A stretch of DNA of 11,480 nucleotides from Patescibacteria group bacterium (GCA_018818905.1 JAHIRA010000150.1:1-11480), one strand, 5' to 3'. Numbered from the stretch's first letter, positions 1 through 7,069 are shown. The notes: generated from the sequence alone by a model not told the origin. Numbers and translations are program-made.

Positions 1-6
1 ATAATT

Positions 7-735
7 ATGTTTCCAGTCTATCCGAAGGTGTTTGCCATTACAAAAGACAAAGTTAGAGCAACTATGGTTACATCTTTGATATGGTTTGTTTTTCTTTTAT
101 CCCTTGTTTTTGTGTATGGATATGTGGGCCTAGATGATAGAGTTTCTGACGCCGTTTTGTGGACATATAACAAAGTCACAGGTAAAACGACCCAGGAAAG
201 TAATATTGAAACCGGGTATTTTGAACTTGATACTAGATATATTGATGATCTTCGCCTTGCTTACCCTAGACACTGGTATTCGTTTGAAGAACTTGATGAC
301 AAGAGTTTCTCGGCTGTACTGATAAAAAGCTTCACACCTCTATTCATGGTCTCTGATGGAAAGAAGGCGTATATGTTTATGTCCAAAGAGCAACTTGAAG
401 AGACCCCTCAGAATAGAGCTTCGAAGTCAATTTTGGACATAGATACAACTGCCTACGTTGATAGACTGCTTGATGCCGGAGAAATTGATTCGGTACAGGT
501 TATAAGAAGGAATTTGGTGGACGAGAACATTTTGGAGGTGGAAGAAAGTTTTAACTATAAGGGAGAGAAATACTACTTTGTTTCTAGAACTTATTTTGCC
601 AAGATAGAGGGACAAAGCATTCTTTATACAGTTGGTTTGATAGTTGATTTTGACAGCCGAAACAGGTACAATGACATGGTCAGGGGGATGTTTAAAAAGA
701 CTCATTTGAGAAAAACTATATTTGACAATGGCTAA
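7..735 (+). CDS. Membrane-anchored protein of unknown function
   Basis: Not recognised as a named family. The 242-residue product has a short basic N-terminus, one hydrophobic helix at about residues 22-40, and a roughly 200-residue soluble remainder. Lysines and an arginine before the helix suggest that the N-terminus is inside and the domain outside the membrane. The C-terminal half alternates short strands (about residues 176-215) and ends in a helix (about 219-230), the layout of PsbP/Mog1-like small domains. That resemblance is by eye and weak. The frame is still open in the six bases before the ATG at 7, so the true start could lie outside the window. The 3' end overlaps the next gene by 8 bases if that gene starts at 728, which implies co-transcription with the response regulator. 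It could be a sensor or partner for that regulator, but nothing in the sequence proves this. Confidence 0.75.
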   Translation: MFPVYPKVFAITKDKVRATMVTSLIWFVFLLSLVFVYGYVGLDDRVSDAVLWTYNKVTGKTTQESNIETGYFELDTRYIDDLRLAYPRHWYSFEELDDKSFSAVLIKSFTPLFMVSDGKKAYMFMSKEQLEETPQNRASKSILDIDTTAYVDRLLDAGEIDSVQVIRRNLVDENILEVEESFNYKGEKYYFVSRTYFAKIEGQSILYTVGLIVDFDSRNRYNDMVRGMFKKTHLRKTIFDNG

Positions 736-1105
736 GAAAAAAAACAGACGAAAGGAAATTTTGATAGTCGAAGATGAGCCACAAATGCTCAAGGTTTTGG
801 ATAGAAAGATTTCCAGTTTGGGACATAGCACAACTCTGGCAGAGAATGGAGAGGTGGCTTTGAAAAAAATTCAGAACAAGGAGTTCGATCTGATTTTGTT
901 GGATATAATTCTTCCGGGGAAAAGTGGTTTTGATATTCTGGAAGCGATGAAAGCAGAGGGGATAGAAACACCGGTTATCGTGATTAGCAATTTGGGCAGT
1001 GAAGATGACGTGGAGATGGCTATCAGGCTTGGAGCGAAAGATTATTTCATCAAATCTAATATTACCTTAAGAGAGCTTGTCTCAAAAATAGATAGCCCAG
1101 AGTAA
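728..1105 (+). CDS. Single-domain response regulator (CheY-like receiver)
   Basis: A 125-residue receiver domain with no output domain. It would accept a phosphoryl group from a histidine kinase and act through protein-protein contact in the cytoplasm. Counting from the ATG at 728, the acidic pocket is E15-D16, the phospho-acceptor is D59 in the 'LLDIILP' motif, the switch Ser is S87 and the conserved Lys is K109 in 'FIKS'. The first ten residues are very basic (MAKKKNRRKE). An upstream TTG at 722 would add two residues; the ATG at 728 is preferred because it is the stronger start codon and gives a tight 8-base overlap with the previous stop. No Shine-Dalgarno is evident, so translation is probably coupled to the upstream gene. 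No kinase gene is in view. The family is certain; its signalling target is unknown. Confidence 0.93.
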   Translation: MAKKKNRRKEILIVEDEPQMLKVLDRKISSLGHSTTLAENGEVALKKIQNKEFDLILLDIILPGKSGFDILEAMKAEGIETPVIVISNLGSEDDVEMAIRLGAKDYFIKSNITLRELVSKIDSPE

Positions 1106-1127
1106 AAGCTATTATGGGTTGTTTTTG
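1094..1127 (+). terminator. Possible weak terminator after the response regulator
   Basis: Bases 1094-1099 (AGCCCA) can pair with 1115-1120 (TGGGTT, one G-T pair) across a 15-base loop, followed by GTTTTTG at 1121-1127. The stem overlaps the last codons of the response regulator. It is short, has a long loop and an interrupted T tract, so it may be only a partial terminator. Its placement just before a strong promoter fits a boundary between transcription units. Confidence 0.28.
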
Positions 1128-1153
1128 TGCTAATGGTGGCGTTTTTGTTTAGG

Positions 1154-1182
1154 TTGACTTTGAAGTATTTGTCGACTATAAT
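1154..1182 (+). promoter_or_regulatory. Near-consensus sigma70-type promoter for the glycan operon
   Basis: The -35 box TTGACT lies at 1154-1159 and the -10 box TATAAT at 1177-1182, separated by exactly 17 bases. This gives 5 of 6 and 6 of 6 matches to the housekeeping consensus. Initiation would be expected near 1189, about 15 bases before the ATG at 1204, leaving a very short untranslated leader. A GTCGAC palindrome occupies the last six spacer bases (1171-1176). This is the only substantial intergenic gap in the window and sits directly ahead of the first glycosyltransferase, so it is the natural promoter for all downstream genes. Confidence 0.75.
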
Positions 1183-1203
1183 TCTAGTATAACTGACAAC
1201 ATC

Positions 1204-2136
1204 ATGATACCAACTTACTCGGTCATTGTTCCCGCCTATAACGAGGAGGGGAATGTTCAGGGTCTTTTTGAGTCGATCAAAAAAACCATGGATAACCTGG
1301 GCGATGCTTACGAAGTCATTTTTGTTAATGACGGATCAAGCGATCAGACTCTTGAGGTTCTCAAGAAATTCAGCCCGATCAAGATAATCAATTTCAGAAA
1401 GAATTTTGGACAGACAGCAGCTTTGGATGCCGGTTTTAAGGCCGCCAGAGGAGAATATTTTATTACTTTGGATGGCGATGGTCAGAACCCACCAGAAGAG
1501 ATTCCCAAGCTGATTCATAAAATGAAAGAGGGGGATTTTGATGTAGTGTCAGGGTGGCGCAGAAAAAGAAAAGACCCGTTTTTCAAGCGTTTTGCTTCTA
1601 AGGGAGCTTATATACTTCGTAATATGATTGTCAAAGATCATGTCAAAGACTCCGGTTGCTCGCTCAAAATTTACAAAAGAGAATGTTTTGACGGCGTTGA
1701 TTTGTTTGGCGAAATGCATCGTTTTATTCCTGCTGTGCTGCATTGGCGCGGGTTCACAATTGGTGAAGTTGAAGTTTCTCATCAGCCCAGAGTCCATGGC
1801 GTAACCAAATATAATTGGAAGAGAACTTTTAAAGGGTTTGTGGATATGATCTCGGTGTGGTTTTGGCGGAAGTATTCTAACCGGCCGTTGCATCTTTTTG
1901 GGGGGGCGGGGATGATGATGACTACGCTGGGGCTACTTGGTTTTGTTGTTTTAGCTGTGTTGAGGATTTTCTTTGACTACGGTCTTTCAGATAAGATATG
2001 GCCCTTAGTATTTATCCTTATGGTCATTATGGGAGTTCAACTGTTTATTTCTGGGTTGATGGCTGATATCGCTGTCAAAAACTACTATTCAGGTAAGAGA
2101 AGGCCATATATTATAAAAGAAGTGATAGAGATATAG
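1204..2136 (+). CDS. GT2 glycosyltransferase, DPMS/GtrB-like, with two C-terminal membrane helices
   Basis: A 310-residue family 2 glycosyltransferase of the dolichol-phosphate-mannose synthase/GtrB type. Such enzymes transfer a sugar from a nucleotide sugar to polyprenyl phosphate on the cytoplasmic face, making a lipid-linked donor. The N-terminus shows the GT-A nucleotide-binding start 'VIVPAYNEE' (residues 7-15), 'VNDGSSD' (41-47), 'RKNFGQTAAL' (65-74) and the metal-binding 'LDGDGQNPP' (89-97). Two hydrophobic helices follow at about 233-257 and 265-287, then a basic tail, as in GtrB-like members. The start is the ATG at 1204, which is immediately followed by the conserved fold. There is no Shine-Dalgarno, and the predicted mRNA start lies only about 15 bases upstream. 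The stop TAG abuts the next ATG with no gap. Sugar specificity cannot be read. A run of seven G's (1900-1906) lies at the junction of the catalytic domain and the first helix. Confidence 0.92.
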   Translation: MIPTYSVIVPAYNEEGNVQGLFESIKKTMDNLGDAYEVIFVNDGSSDQTLEVLKKFSPIKIINFRKNFGQTAALDAGFKAARGEYFITLDGDGQNPPEEIPKLIHKMKEGDFDVVSGWRRKRKDPFFKRFASKGAYILRNMIVKDHVKDSGCSLKIYKRECFDGVDLFGEMHRFIPAVLHWRGFTIGEVEVSHQPRVHGVTKYNWKRTFKGFVDMISVWFWRKYSNRPLHLFGGAGMMMTTLGLLGFVVLAVLRIFFDYGLSDKIWPLVFILMVIMGVQLFISGLMADIAVKNYYSGKRRPYIIKEVIEI

Positions 2137-3306
2137 ATGAGAATTCTTGTTATTGCTCCAACTCCTTTTTTTGCTGACAGAGGTTGTCATATACGTATTT
2201 ATGAAGAAGCAAAAAAGCTGGAGGAGCTTGGTCACCAGATTAAAATTGTTACTTATCACCATGGTCGTAATATTGCTGACTTGGATGTTGAAAGAATAAT
2301 AAACATTTCATGGTACAAGAAATTGTCCGCTGGTCCTTCTTGGCACAAGATCTACCTTGATATCCTACTCTTTTTTAAGACTCAGAAACTTGGCAAGACA
2401 TTTAGGCCAGATATCGTACATGCACACTTGCATGAAGGGGTAATGATTGCTCATTGGTATAGTATTTTTAGTCGTAGCAAAGCTCCTATTGTCTTTGATA
2501 TGCAGGGAGGGCTTGTGGGTGAGCTCAAGTCCTATGGATTCATTGGAAATATGATGGAGAAGGTTTTTCTTGCTCTTGAGAAAAAGTGCTATTCTTATCC
2601 GGACGTGACAGTGTGTAGCTCGCTATCCTCGTATAGAATTGCCGAAGAGGGCTTGAAGCTTGTAAATGGCAAAAGAGTAGTTCTGGGGATAGATGGCGCG
2701 GCAATAGCCAAGGAAGATGGTAACATAAGTGACCTGAAGATTGAGCTTGGGGTTTCTGATGACAAAACAATTGTTATATATACTGGAGGCCTGTCAAGGA
2801 CTAAGGGCGTGGATTTGTTGCTTGAATCTGCTTCAGAAGTTTTGAAGCAGAACAGTCAAATTGCCTTTGTAATACTGGGATATCCTGATGTCGAGCACTA
2901 CAAGAAGGTCACAAAAGAACTTGGGATCTCATCTGAGGTATTCTTTGTTGGAAAAAGCAGATATGAAAACTTACCTAAGTATCTTGCCTTGGCAGATATA
3001 GCTGTTGACCCAAAACCTGATGGATCTGGCGAGGCTAGCGGAAAAATGTTAAATTATATGGGAGCTGGCTTGCCAGTCGTTTGTATGGATACTGAAAACA
3101 ACAGAAGTCTTTTGCCTGCAGGAAATATTTTTGTTAAAAATGGCAGTGTTGATTTTGCTCAGGGAATACTAAATCTGATTGATGACAATAGATTGAGAAA
3201 AAGGCTTAAGGAGAAGAATAGCGAGAAAGCCAGGAGTAGTTATTCGTGGGAAAGAACCGCTGGCATCATTAACTATGCTTATCAGGAAATAGTTTCAGGA
3301 AAATGA
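2137..3306 (+). CDS. GT4 family glycosyltransferase (GT-B fold)
   Basis: A 389-residue retaining-type GT4 enzyme. The N-terminal acceptor half begins with 'MRILVIAPTP' and carries a glycine-containing loop 'DRGCHIRIYEEAKKLEELGH' (14-33) and 'PDIVHAHLH' (91-99). The C-terminal nucleotide-sugar half starts at about 211 with 'TIVIYTGGLSRTKGVDLLL', then 'VILGYPD' (245-251), 'ADIAVDPKP' (286-294) and 'GKMLNYMGAGLPVV' (302-315). The usual EX7E pair is not kept: the position of the second Glu is N306, and the only nearby Glu (E299) is one residue off the usual first position. Length and order are otherwise normal, so the enzyme is probably active. The gene abuts the upstream stop at 2136 and overlaps the next gene by 4 bases (ATGA at 3303-3306), which suggests coupled translation. 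Donor and acceptor are unknown; the context implies addition of one residue to the exported polysaccharide. Confidence 0.92.
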   Translation: MRILVIAPTPFFADRGCHIRIYEEAKKLEELGHQIKIVTYHHGRNIADLDVERIINISWYKKLSAGPSWHKIYLDILLFFKTQKLGKTFRPDIVHAHLHEGVMIAHWYSIFSRSKAPIVFDMQGGLVGELKSYGFIGNMMEKVFLALEKKCYSYPDVTVCSSLSSYRIAEEGLKLVNGKRVVLGIDGAAIAKEDGNISDLKIELGVSDDKTIVIYTGGLSRTKGVDLLLESASEVLKQNSQIAFVILGYPDVEHYKKVTKELGISSEVFFVGKSRYENLPKYLALADIAVDPKPDGSGEASGKMLNYMGAGLPVVCMDTENNRSLLPAGNIFVKNGSVDFAQGILNLIDDNRLRKRLKEKNSEKARSSYSWERTAGIINYAYQEIVSGK

Positions 3307-4253
3307 ATTATACTCACAAGCTTTCGATTGCAGTGTTAAGCTGGAATACTCGTAGACTCACCAAAAACTGCCTAACCTCGATTAAAAAGAATGTAAAGGG
3401 GGTTGACTACGAGGTTATTCTTATTGATAATAACTCAAGAGACGGTAGTGATGAGATGGTTGAAGAGAATTTTCCATGGGTGAAATTAATTAAGAATGAA
3501 AGCAATGAGGGATTCGCGAAAGGCAATAATCAGGCTTTCGAAGCGGCTGGTGGGAAGTACTTTCTGCTCCTCAACTCTGATACAGAGATTTCAGTTGGAT
3601 CAATTGAGAATATGGTGGCCTTTCTGGATAAGAAGCAAGAATTTGGAGCTGTCACAGGCAGACTTATGAATCTAGATCAGACAACCCAGTATTATATGCA
3701 TCGTCGTTTTCCAAATTACTTCTCTCTAGTAATGGCTCTGATCCACAAAAAGGCTCGTTTTTTTAAGCCGCAGATTGTGAAGGATTATTTGTACCTAGAT
3801 AAGGACTTCAAGAAGAACTTTGAGGTGGAACAAGCCGCGGCTGCCTGCTTGATGCTGAGAAGTGATTTGGTGTCAAGAATTAATGGGCTGCTAGATGAAA
3901 AGAACTTTCCTATCTATTACAACGATGTTGATCTTTGCTACCGACTTCGTCAAATAGGATCCAAGATTGCTTGCTTGGCCATTGCGCCTATTACACACAT
4001 AAAGGGGCAGAGTATAAAGAAGCTGGACTTCTCAAAAGGCATGCAGGAGTATGTTGCATCTTCACTGAGATTTTTTTCCAAGTTTGATTTACGATTTGAT
4101 TATTGGATGTTGAAGTTTACTTATATGTTTGTTTTTTCTGGTGTTCTAATATTTTCATTGGCCCAACTCATTCTCAAGCGAATAAAGTTGACTGAAATTC
4201 GCAGAAGATGGGAGATCCTGAAGCAAGCCACAATTGTTCAATCTATTACTTGA
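3303..4253 (+). CDS. GT2 glycosyltransferase, WbbL/rhamnosyltransferase-like, membrane-tethered
   Basis: A 316-residue inverting GT2 enzyme. It opens with 'LSIAVLSWN' (7-15), followed by 'VILIDNNSRDGS' (38-49), 'NEGFAKGNNQAF' (68-79) and the DXD-equivalent 'LLLNSDTE' (88-95). 'YYNDVDLCYRLR' (205-216) supplies the conserved acidic D-V-D-L-C-x-R element typical of rhamnosyltransferase-like members. After the catalytic region comes one hydrophobic helix (about 272-291) and a short basic tail, so the enzyme probably sits on the inner face of the cytoplasmic membrane. Start ATG 3303 overlaps the previous TGA by 4 bases; an AGGA at 3297-3300 is too close to be a good ribosome site, so coupling is likely. 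The next gene starts 3 bases after the stop. The resemblance to rhamnosyltransferases does not fix the sugar. Confidence 0.9.
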   Translation: MNYTHKLSIAVLSWNTRRLTKNCLTSIKKNVKGVDYEVILIDNNSRDGSDEMVEENFPWVKLIKNESNEGFAKGNNQAFEAAGGKYFLLLNSDTEISVGSIENMVAFLDKKQEFGAVTGRLMNLDQTTQYYMHRRFPNYFSLVMALIHKKARFFKPQIVKDYLYLDKDFKKNFEVEQAAAACLMLRSDLVSRINGLLDEKNFPIYYNDVDLCYRLRQIGSKIACLAIAPITHIKGQSIKKLDFSKGMQEYVASSLRFFSKFDLRFDYWMLKFTYMFVFSGVLIFSLAQLILKRIKLTEIRRRWEILKQATIVQSIT

Positions 4254-4256
4254 AAT

Positions 4257-5027
4257 ATGAAACTGAAGATTACGAAATCAAATTGGGACCTATTGGCTGA
4301 AATGATCAAAACAGACTTCAAGTTACGCTATCACGGATCATTGTTAGGTTTTTTATGGGTACTCCTGAAGCCGTTTTGTATTTTCTTGATTCTTTACATT
4401 ATATTTTACTATCTTTTTGCTAGAGGAGATGAATATTTTGCCCTCAGGCTAATTCTGGGATTGATTGTTTATTCATTTTTTGCAGAAGCAACAACCCATG
4501 GAATTAATTCCCTTCTTGGGAAAGCCAATATAATTCTGAAGGTGAATTTCCCACGTCAGATAGTTGTTTTTGCCTCGGTGATTAATTCTCTTATTACTTT
4601 GGGTATTAGTTTTTTTATTTTCCTGATATTTTGGGTCTTCAAGCCAACAGCGATTACTTGGCTGTGGCTTTTATTTCCAGTGTATATTTTGGTTTTGACT
4701 TTGTTTGTTCTTGGAATATCTTTTTTCACAAGTATTATTAGTGTGAGATTTAGAGATTTGCAGAATATTTGGGATGTACTGCTGCAAGTCTTGTTTTATG
4801 CTAGTGCTGTTTTTTATCCTATTTCTATCTTGCCAGAGAAATTACAAAAATGGATTTACTTAAATCCGCTAACGATCTATATTCAGCAAATAAGACAAAT
4901 ACTTGTTGATGGTGAGTTACCAGATATGAAGTTATTTGTGGCCATCCTGCTGCTAAGTGTGGGCACTTTTATTCTTGGATATTTGTATTTTAGAAGAAAT
5001 ATAAAAAAGGTAGCGGAGTATTTCTAA
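4257..5027 (+). CDS. wzm: ABC-2 type polysaccharide export permease (Wzm/TagG-like)
   Basis: A 256-residue membrane protein with the usual length and six-helix plan of ABC-2 polysaccharide or teichoic-acid permeases. The amphipathic N-terminus carries the hallmark 'DFKLRYHGSLLGFLW' (20-34) just before the first helix. Hydrophobic helices are at about 30-54, 62-78, 101-129, 133-160, 170-187 and 226-245. The cytoplasmic 'SVRFRDLQNIWDVLLQ' segment (162-177) and 'YPISILPE' (187-194) are also typical. It would form a dimer in the cytoplasmic membrane and, with the ATPase encoded next, move lipid-linked glycan outward. The stop TAA shares its last base with the start of that ATPase (TAATG), so the two are produced together. 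The symbol is given by analogy; a TagG-type name would be equally defensible. Confidence 0.94.
   Translation: MKLKITKSNWDLLAEMIKTDFKLRYHGSLLGFLWVLLKPFCIFLILYIIFYYLFARGDEYFALRLILGLIVYSFFAEATTHGINSLLGKANIILKVNFPRQIVVFASVINSLITLGISFFIFLIFWVFKPTAITWLWLLFPVYILVLTLFVLGISFFTSIISVRFRDLQNIWDVLLQVLFYASAVFYPISILPEKLQKWIYLNPLTIYIQQIRQILVDGELPDMKLFVAILLLSVGTFILGYLYFRRNIKKVAEYF
5015..5018 (+). promoter_or_regulatory. Shine-Dalgarno for the ABC ATPase
   Basis: GGAG lies 8 bases before the ATG at 5027. It is the clearest ribosome binding site in the window; most other starts lack one. It lies inside the permease gene, whose stop overlaps the start by one base, and it confirms ATG 5027 as the start. Confidence 0.65.
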
Positions 5028-6247
5028 TGAATAGTTATGTTATAAAAGTAGATAGGGTTTCTAAAAATTTCAATATTCCTCATGAGAAAAGGAATACTTT
5101 TAAAGAACATTTTTGGAATGTTTTTAAACCACGAAAGAAAGAGAGCTTCGAGGCATTAAGCAATGTATGCTTTGAGGTTAGGAAAGGGGAGTGGTTGGGA
5201 TTGATTGGTCGTAACGGCTCGGGAAAGTCAACTCTTCTAAAGATGCTAGCAGGTATTTATCAGCCAGATTCTGGAAAAATAGTGACAAAAGGCAAAATTA
5301 TTCCCTTTCTAGAGTTGGGGGTGGGCTTTAATTCAGAGTTGTCTGCCCGTGAGAATATTTTCTTGAATGGCACAATGCTAGGGATGACTAGAGAAGGTCT
5401 TGAGAATTCATTTGACAAGATTGTTGAATTTGCTGAAATAAAAAGCTTTCTTGATACACCACTAAAAAATTTCTCTTCGGGTATGCAAGTAAGACTTGCC
5501 TTTGCAATTGCAATTCAGTCAGAAGGTGATATTTATCTTTTGGACGAGGTTATGGCAGTTGGTGACACAGTTTTTCAGCAGAGATGTCTGGAAGAGTTTT
5601 TAGAGTTAAAGGAGAATGGCAAAACGGTAATCCTAGTAAGTCATGATGCTGACCTAGTTAGGAGAACTTGCAAGCGTGCAGTCTTGCTAGAGAATAGAAA
5701 AGTGAAAAGAATTGGTAAATCTGATGATATTTGCGACTTGTACACACAGTACAACATTGAGATTAAGGAGAAGATTAAAGCAAGGGACAAAAAAAGAGAC
5801 AGGGGAAAAGAAGAAAGAGACGGAACAAAAGATGCAAGTGTCTCATCTGTTTATTTTGCTGATCGAAATGGCGAGAGTCGGAATGTTTTTCGAAGAGGGG
5901 ATGAAATTAATGTTAATATAGAATATGATGTTAAGGATGGTGTAACACTAGAGAAGCCGGTTTTTGGGATAGGTATTCATAATCAAAGCGGTGTTCATGT
6001 TTTTGGGTGTTATACTGACGACTTGGGTGTTAGGATTCATAAGATTAAAGAGAAAGGAAAAATTGCTTTCAAAATAAATGATGTAAATCTTTCTGCTGGC
6101 AGCTACCTTATTTCTATTGCAATATATAGCGAAAGTCGTGTAATACCAATTGACAGAGTTGTAAAAGCCTATACATTCGAGATTGCACAAGGAAGGGCAA
6201 AGGATTTTGGAGTGGTTCAATTAAGTAGTGAGTGGAAAATACAATAA
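5027..6247 (+). CDS. wzt: ABC exporter ATPase with C-terminal glycan-binding domain (Wzt/TagH-like)
   Basis: A 406-residue ATPase partner of the upstream permease. The nucleotide-binding domain has Walker A 'GRNGSGKST' (61-69), the signature 'SSGMQ' (150-154; canonical LSGGQ), Walker B 'IYLLDE' (169-174) with catalytic E174, and the switch H206 in 'VSHD'. The 'FLELGVGFN' to 'ENIFLNGTMLGM' stretch (94-120) is typical of polysaccharide and teichoic-acid exporters. A highly charged linker (about 245-266) leads to a beta-rich domain at about 270-406. That domain has the Wzt C-terminal pattern: 'FRRGDEINVNIEY', 'FGIGIHN', 'LSAGSYLISIAI' and a final 'GVVQLSSEW'. In characterised Wzt proteins this domain binds the chain end and sets which glycan is exported. 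The gene starts within the previous stop codon and ends 12 bases before the radical SAM gene. Confidence 0.95.
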   Translation: MNSYVIKVDRVSKNFNIPHEKRNTFKEHFWNVFKPRKKESFEALSNVCFEVRKGEWLGLIGRNGSGKSTLLKMLAGIYQPDSGKIVTKGKIIPFLELGVGFNSELSARENIFLNGTMLGMTREGLENSFDKIVEFAEIKSFLDTPLKNFSSGMQVRLAFAIAIQSEGDIYLLDEVMAVGDTVFQQRCLEEFLELKENGKTVILVSHDADLVRRTCKRAVLLENRKVKRIGKSDDICDLYTQYNIEIKEKIKARDKKRDRGKEERDGTKDASVSSVYFADRNGESRNVFRRGDEINVNIEYDVKDGVTLEKPVFGIGIHNQSGVHVFGCYTDDLGVRIHKIKEKGKIAFKINDVNLSAGSYLISIAIYSESRVIPIDRVVKAYTFEIAQGRAKDFGVVQLSSEWKIQ

Positions 6248-6259
6248 TAAACAAAAACT

Positions 6260-7060
6260 ATGTTCCCAAAGTACCCACAGGCAGTGTTTATTCAAACCGT
6301 TTCAGGATGCACAAGTGATTGTGTAATCTGTCCAGAGAAAAAAACGTTTGCAAGATTTGGCAAACAAAAAATGAGCAAAGAGCTTTATGAGAAAATACTG
6401 AATGATTTGACCATAGATTACCCGGGGCAGGTTGGTCTTTATCTTCATTTTGAACCCCTTCTAGATGAAAGAGTTTTTGACTTCCTGAGATTGGCAAAGA
6501 AAAAATGCCCAAAGTCTTCAGTCGAGATTAGCAGTAATGCCAGTCTTCTAGACAAAGAAAATGCTCACAAGCTAAGCGAAAGCGGGATTGATTTGGTTCA
6601 CTTCAACGTTAATGGGGCAACCAAGAAGACCTATGAAAAACAAATGAGGGGTCTAAATTTTGAAAATATGCTCAAAAACATTAACTATTTTCGAAAAGTG
6701 TATGATAAGCCAATAAAAATAAACTTTGTACTGTCTAATGATAATTTACACGAGAAGGATATGGTGGCAGATATATTTCCGGGATGCGAAATAGTTAATG
6801 ACTTCTGGGCCGTAAATAGGGCAGGTAATGTGGAAATAAATAAATCTGAAGCGAATAATACTCGTTTTAGAGATGAAAAGAATAGTTGCAATCAGCTAGA
6901 AATGAATCTACCAATTTTAGCTACAGGTGAAGCAATTCTGTGTTGTAATGATTGGATGAGGACAGCGATTGTTGGTGATGTAAATAAGGAAAATGTATTG
7001 GACGTTTGGCAAAGCTCAAAAAGGCATTACGGGTACGATATTTGTGATAAATGTTTCTAG
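6260..7060 (+). CDS. Radical SAM/SPASM domain protein, compact
   Basis: A 266-residue radical SAM enzyme with a small SPASM-type C-terminus. The [4Fe-4S] motif CX3CX2C is C17, C21 and C24 in 'SGCTSDCVICP'. 'LHFEPLLDE' (62-70) sits where the GGE-like SAM-binding motif belongs and 'VEISSNASLL' (88-97) follows. C210, C228/C229 and the terminal CX2C (C262, C265) are placed to bind an auxiliary cluster; 'GDVNKENVLDVWQSS' (239-253) between them is standard for SPASM proteins. The protein ends one residue after the last Cys, so it lacks the longer cysteine tail of two-cluster SPASM enzymes. It would be cytoplasmic. Relatives occur in glycan loci but the reaction here is unknown; modification of a sugar or of a carrier is possible, and a peptide substrate cannot be excluded. 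The gap of 12 bases upstream and 9 downstream keeps it in the operon. The start is the ATG at 6260, without a Shine-Dalgarno. Confidence 0.88.
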   Translation: MFPKYPQAVFIQTVSGCTSDCVICPEKKTFARFGKQKMSKELYEKILNDLTIDYPGQVGLYLHFEPLLDERVFDFLRLAKKKCPKSSVEISSNASLLDKENAHKLSESGIDLVHFNVNGATKKTYEKQMRGLNFENMLKNINYFRKVYDKPIKINFVLSNDNLHEKDMVADIFPGCEIVNDFWAVNRAGNVEINKSEANNTRFRDEKNSCNQLEMNLPILATGEAILCCNDWMRTAIVGDVNKENVLDVWQSSKRHYGYDICDKCF

Positions 7061-7069
7061 GTTGTCAAA

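Noticed and set aside
427..831. Minus-strand open frame of 134 codons opposite the first two genes
   Set aside because: It lies antisense to two well-supported genes, is low-complexity and rich in Ser/Phe/Leu as expected of a reverse-complement shadow, and shows no domain.
1188..1193. Second -10-like box TATAAC just downstream of the main -10
   Set aside because: No -35 element stands 16-18 bases upstream, and a start from it would leave almost no leader before the ATG at 1204.
3303..3306. Possible TGA recoding, as in some CPR lineages
   Set aside because: TGA ends genes cleanly here and at 4251-4253 and 8294-8296, exactly where the next gene begins; no in-frame TGA is needed to keep any protein intact.
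6216..6245. Possible internal promoter before the radical SAM gene (TTCAAT, 18 bases, TACAAT)
   Set aside because: The -35 box matches at only three of six positions and lies inside the ATPase coding sequence; AT-rich DNA gives such matches by chance.
7020..7069. Radical SAM gene possibly truncated by a frameshift
   Set aside because: The protein ends just after the final CX2C, a natural end for a one-cluster SPASM protein. The bases after the stop do not continue a recognisable tail before the next ATG at 7070.
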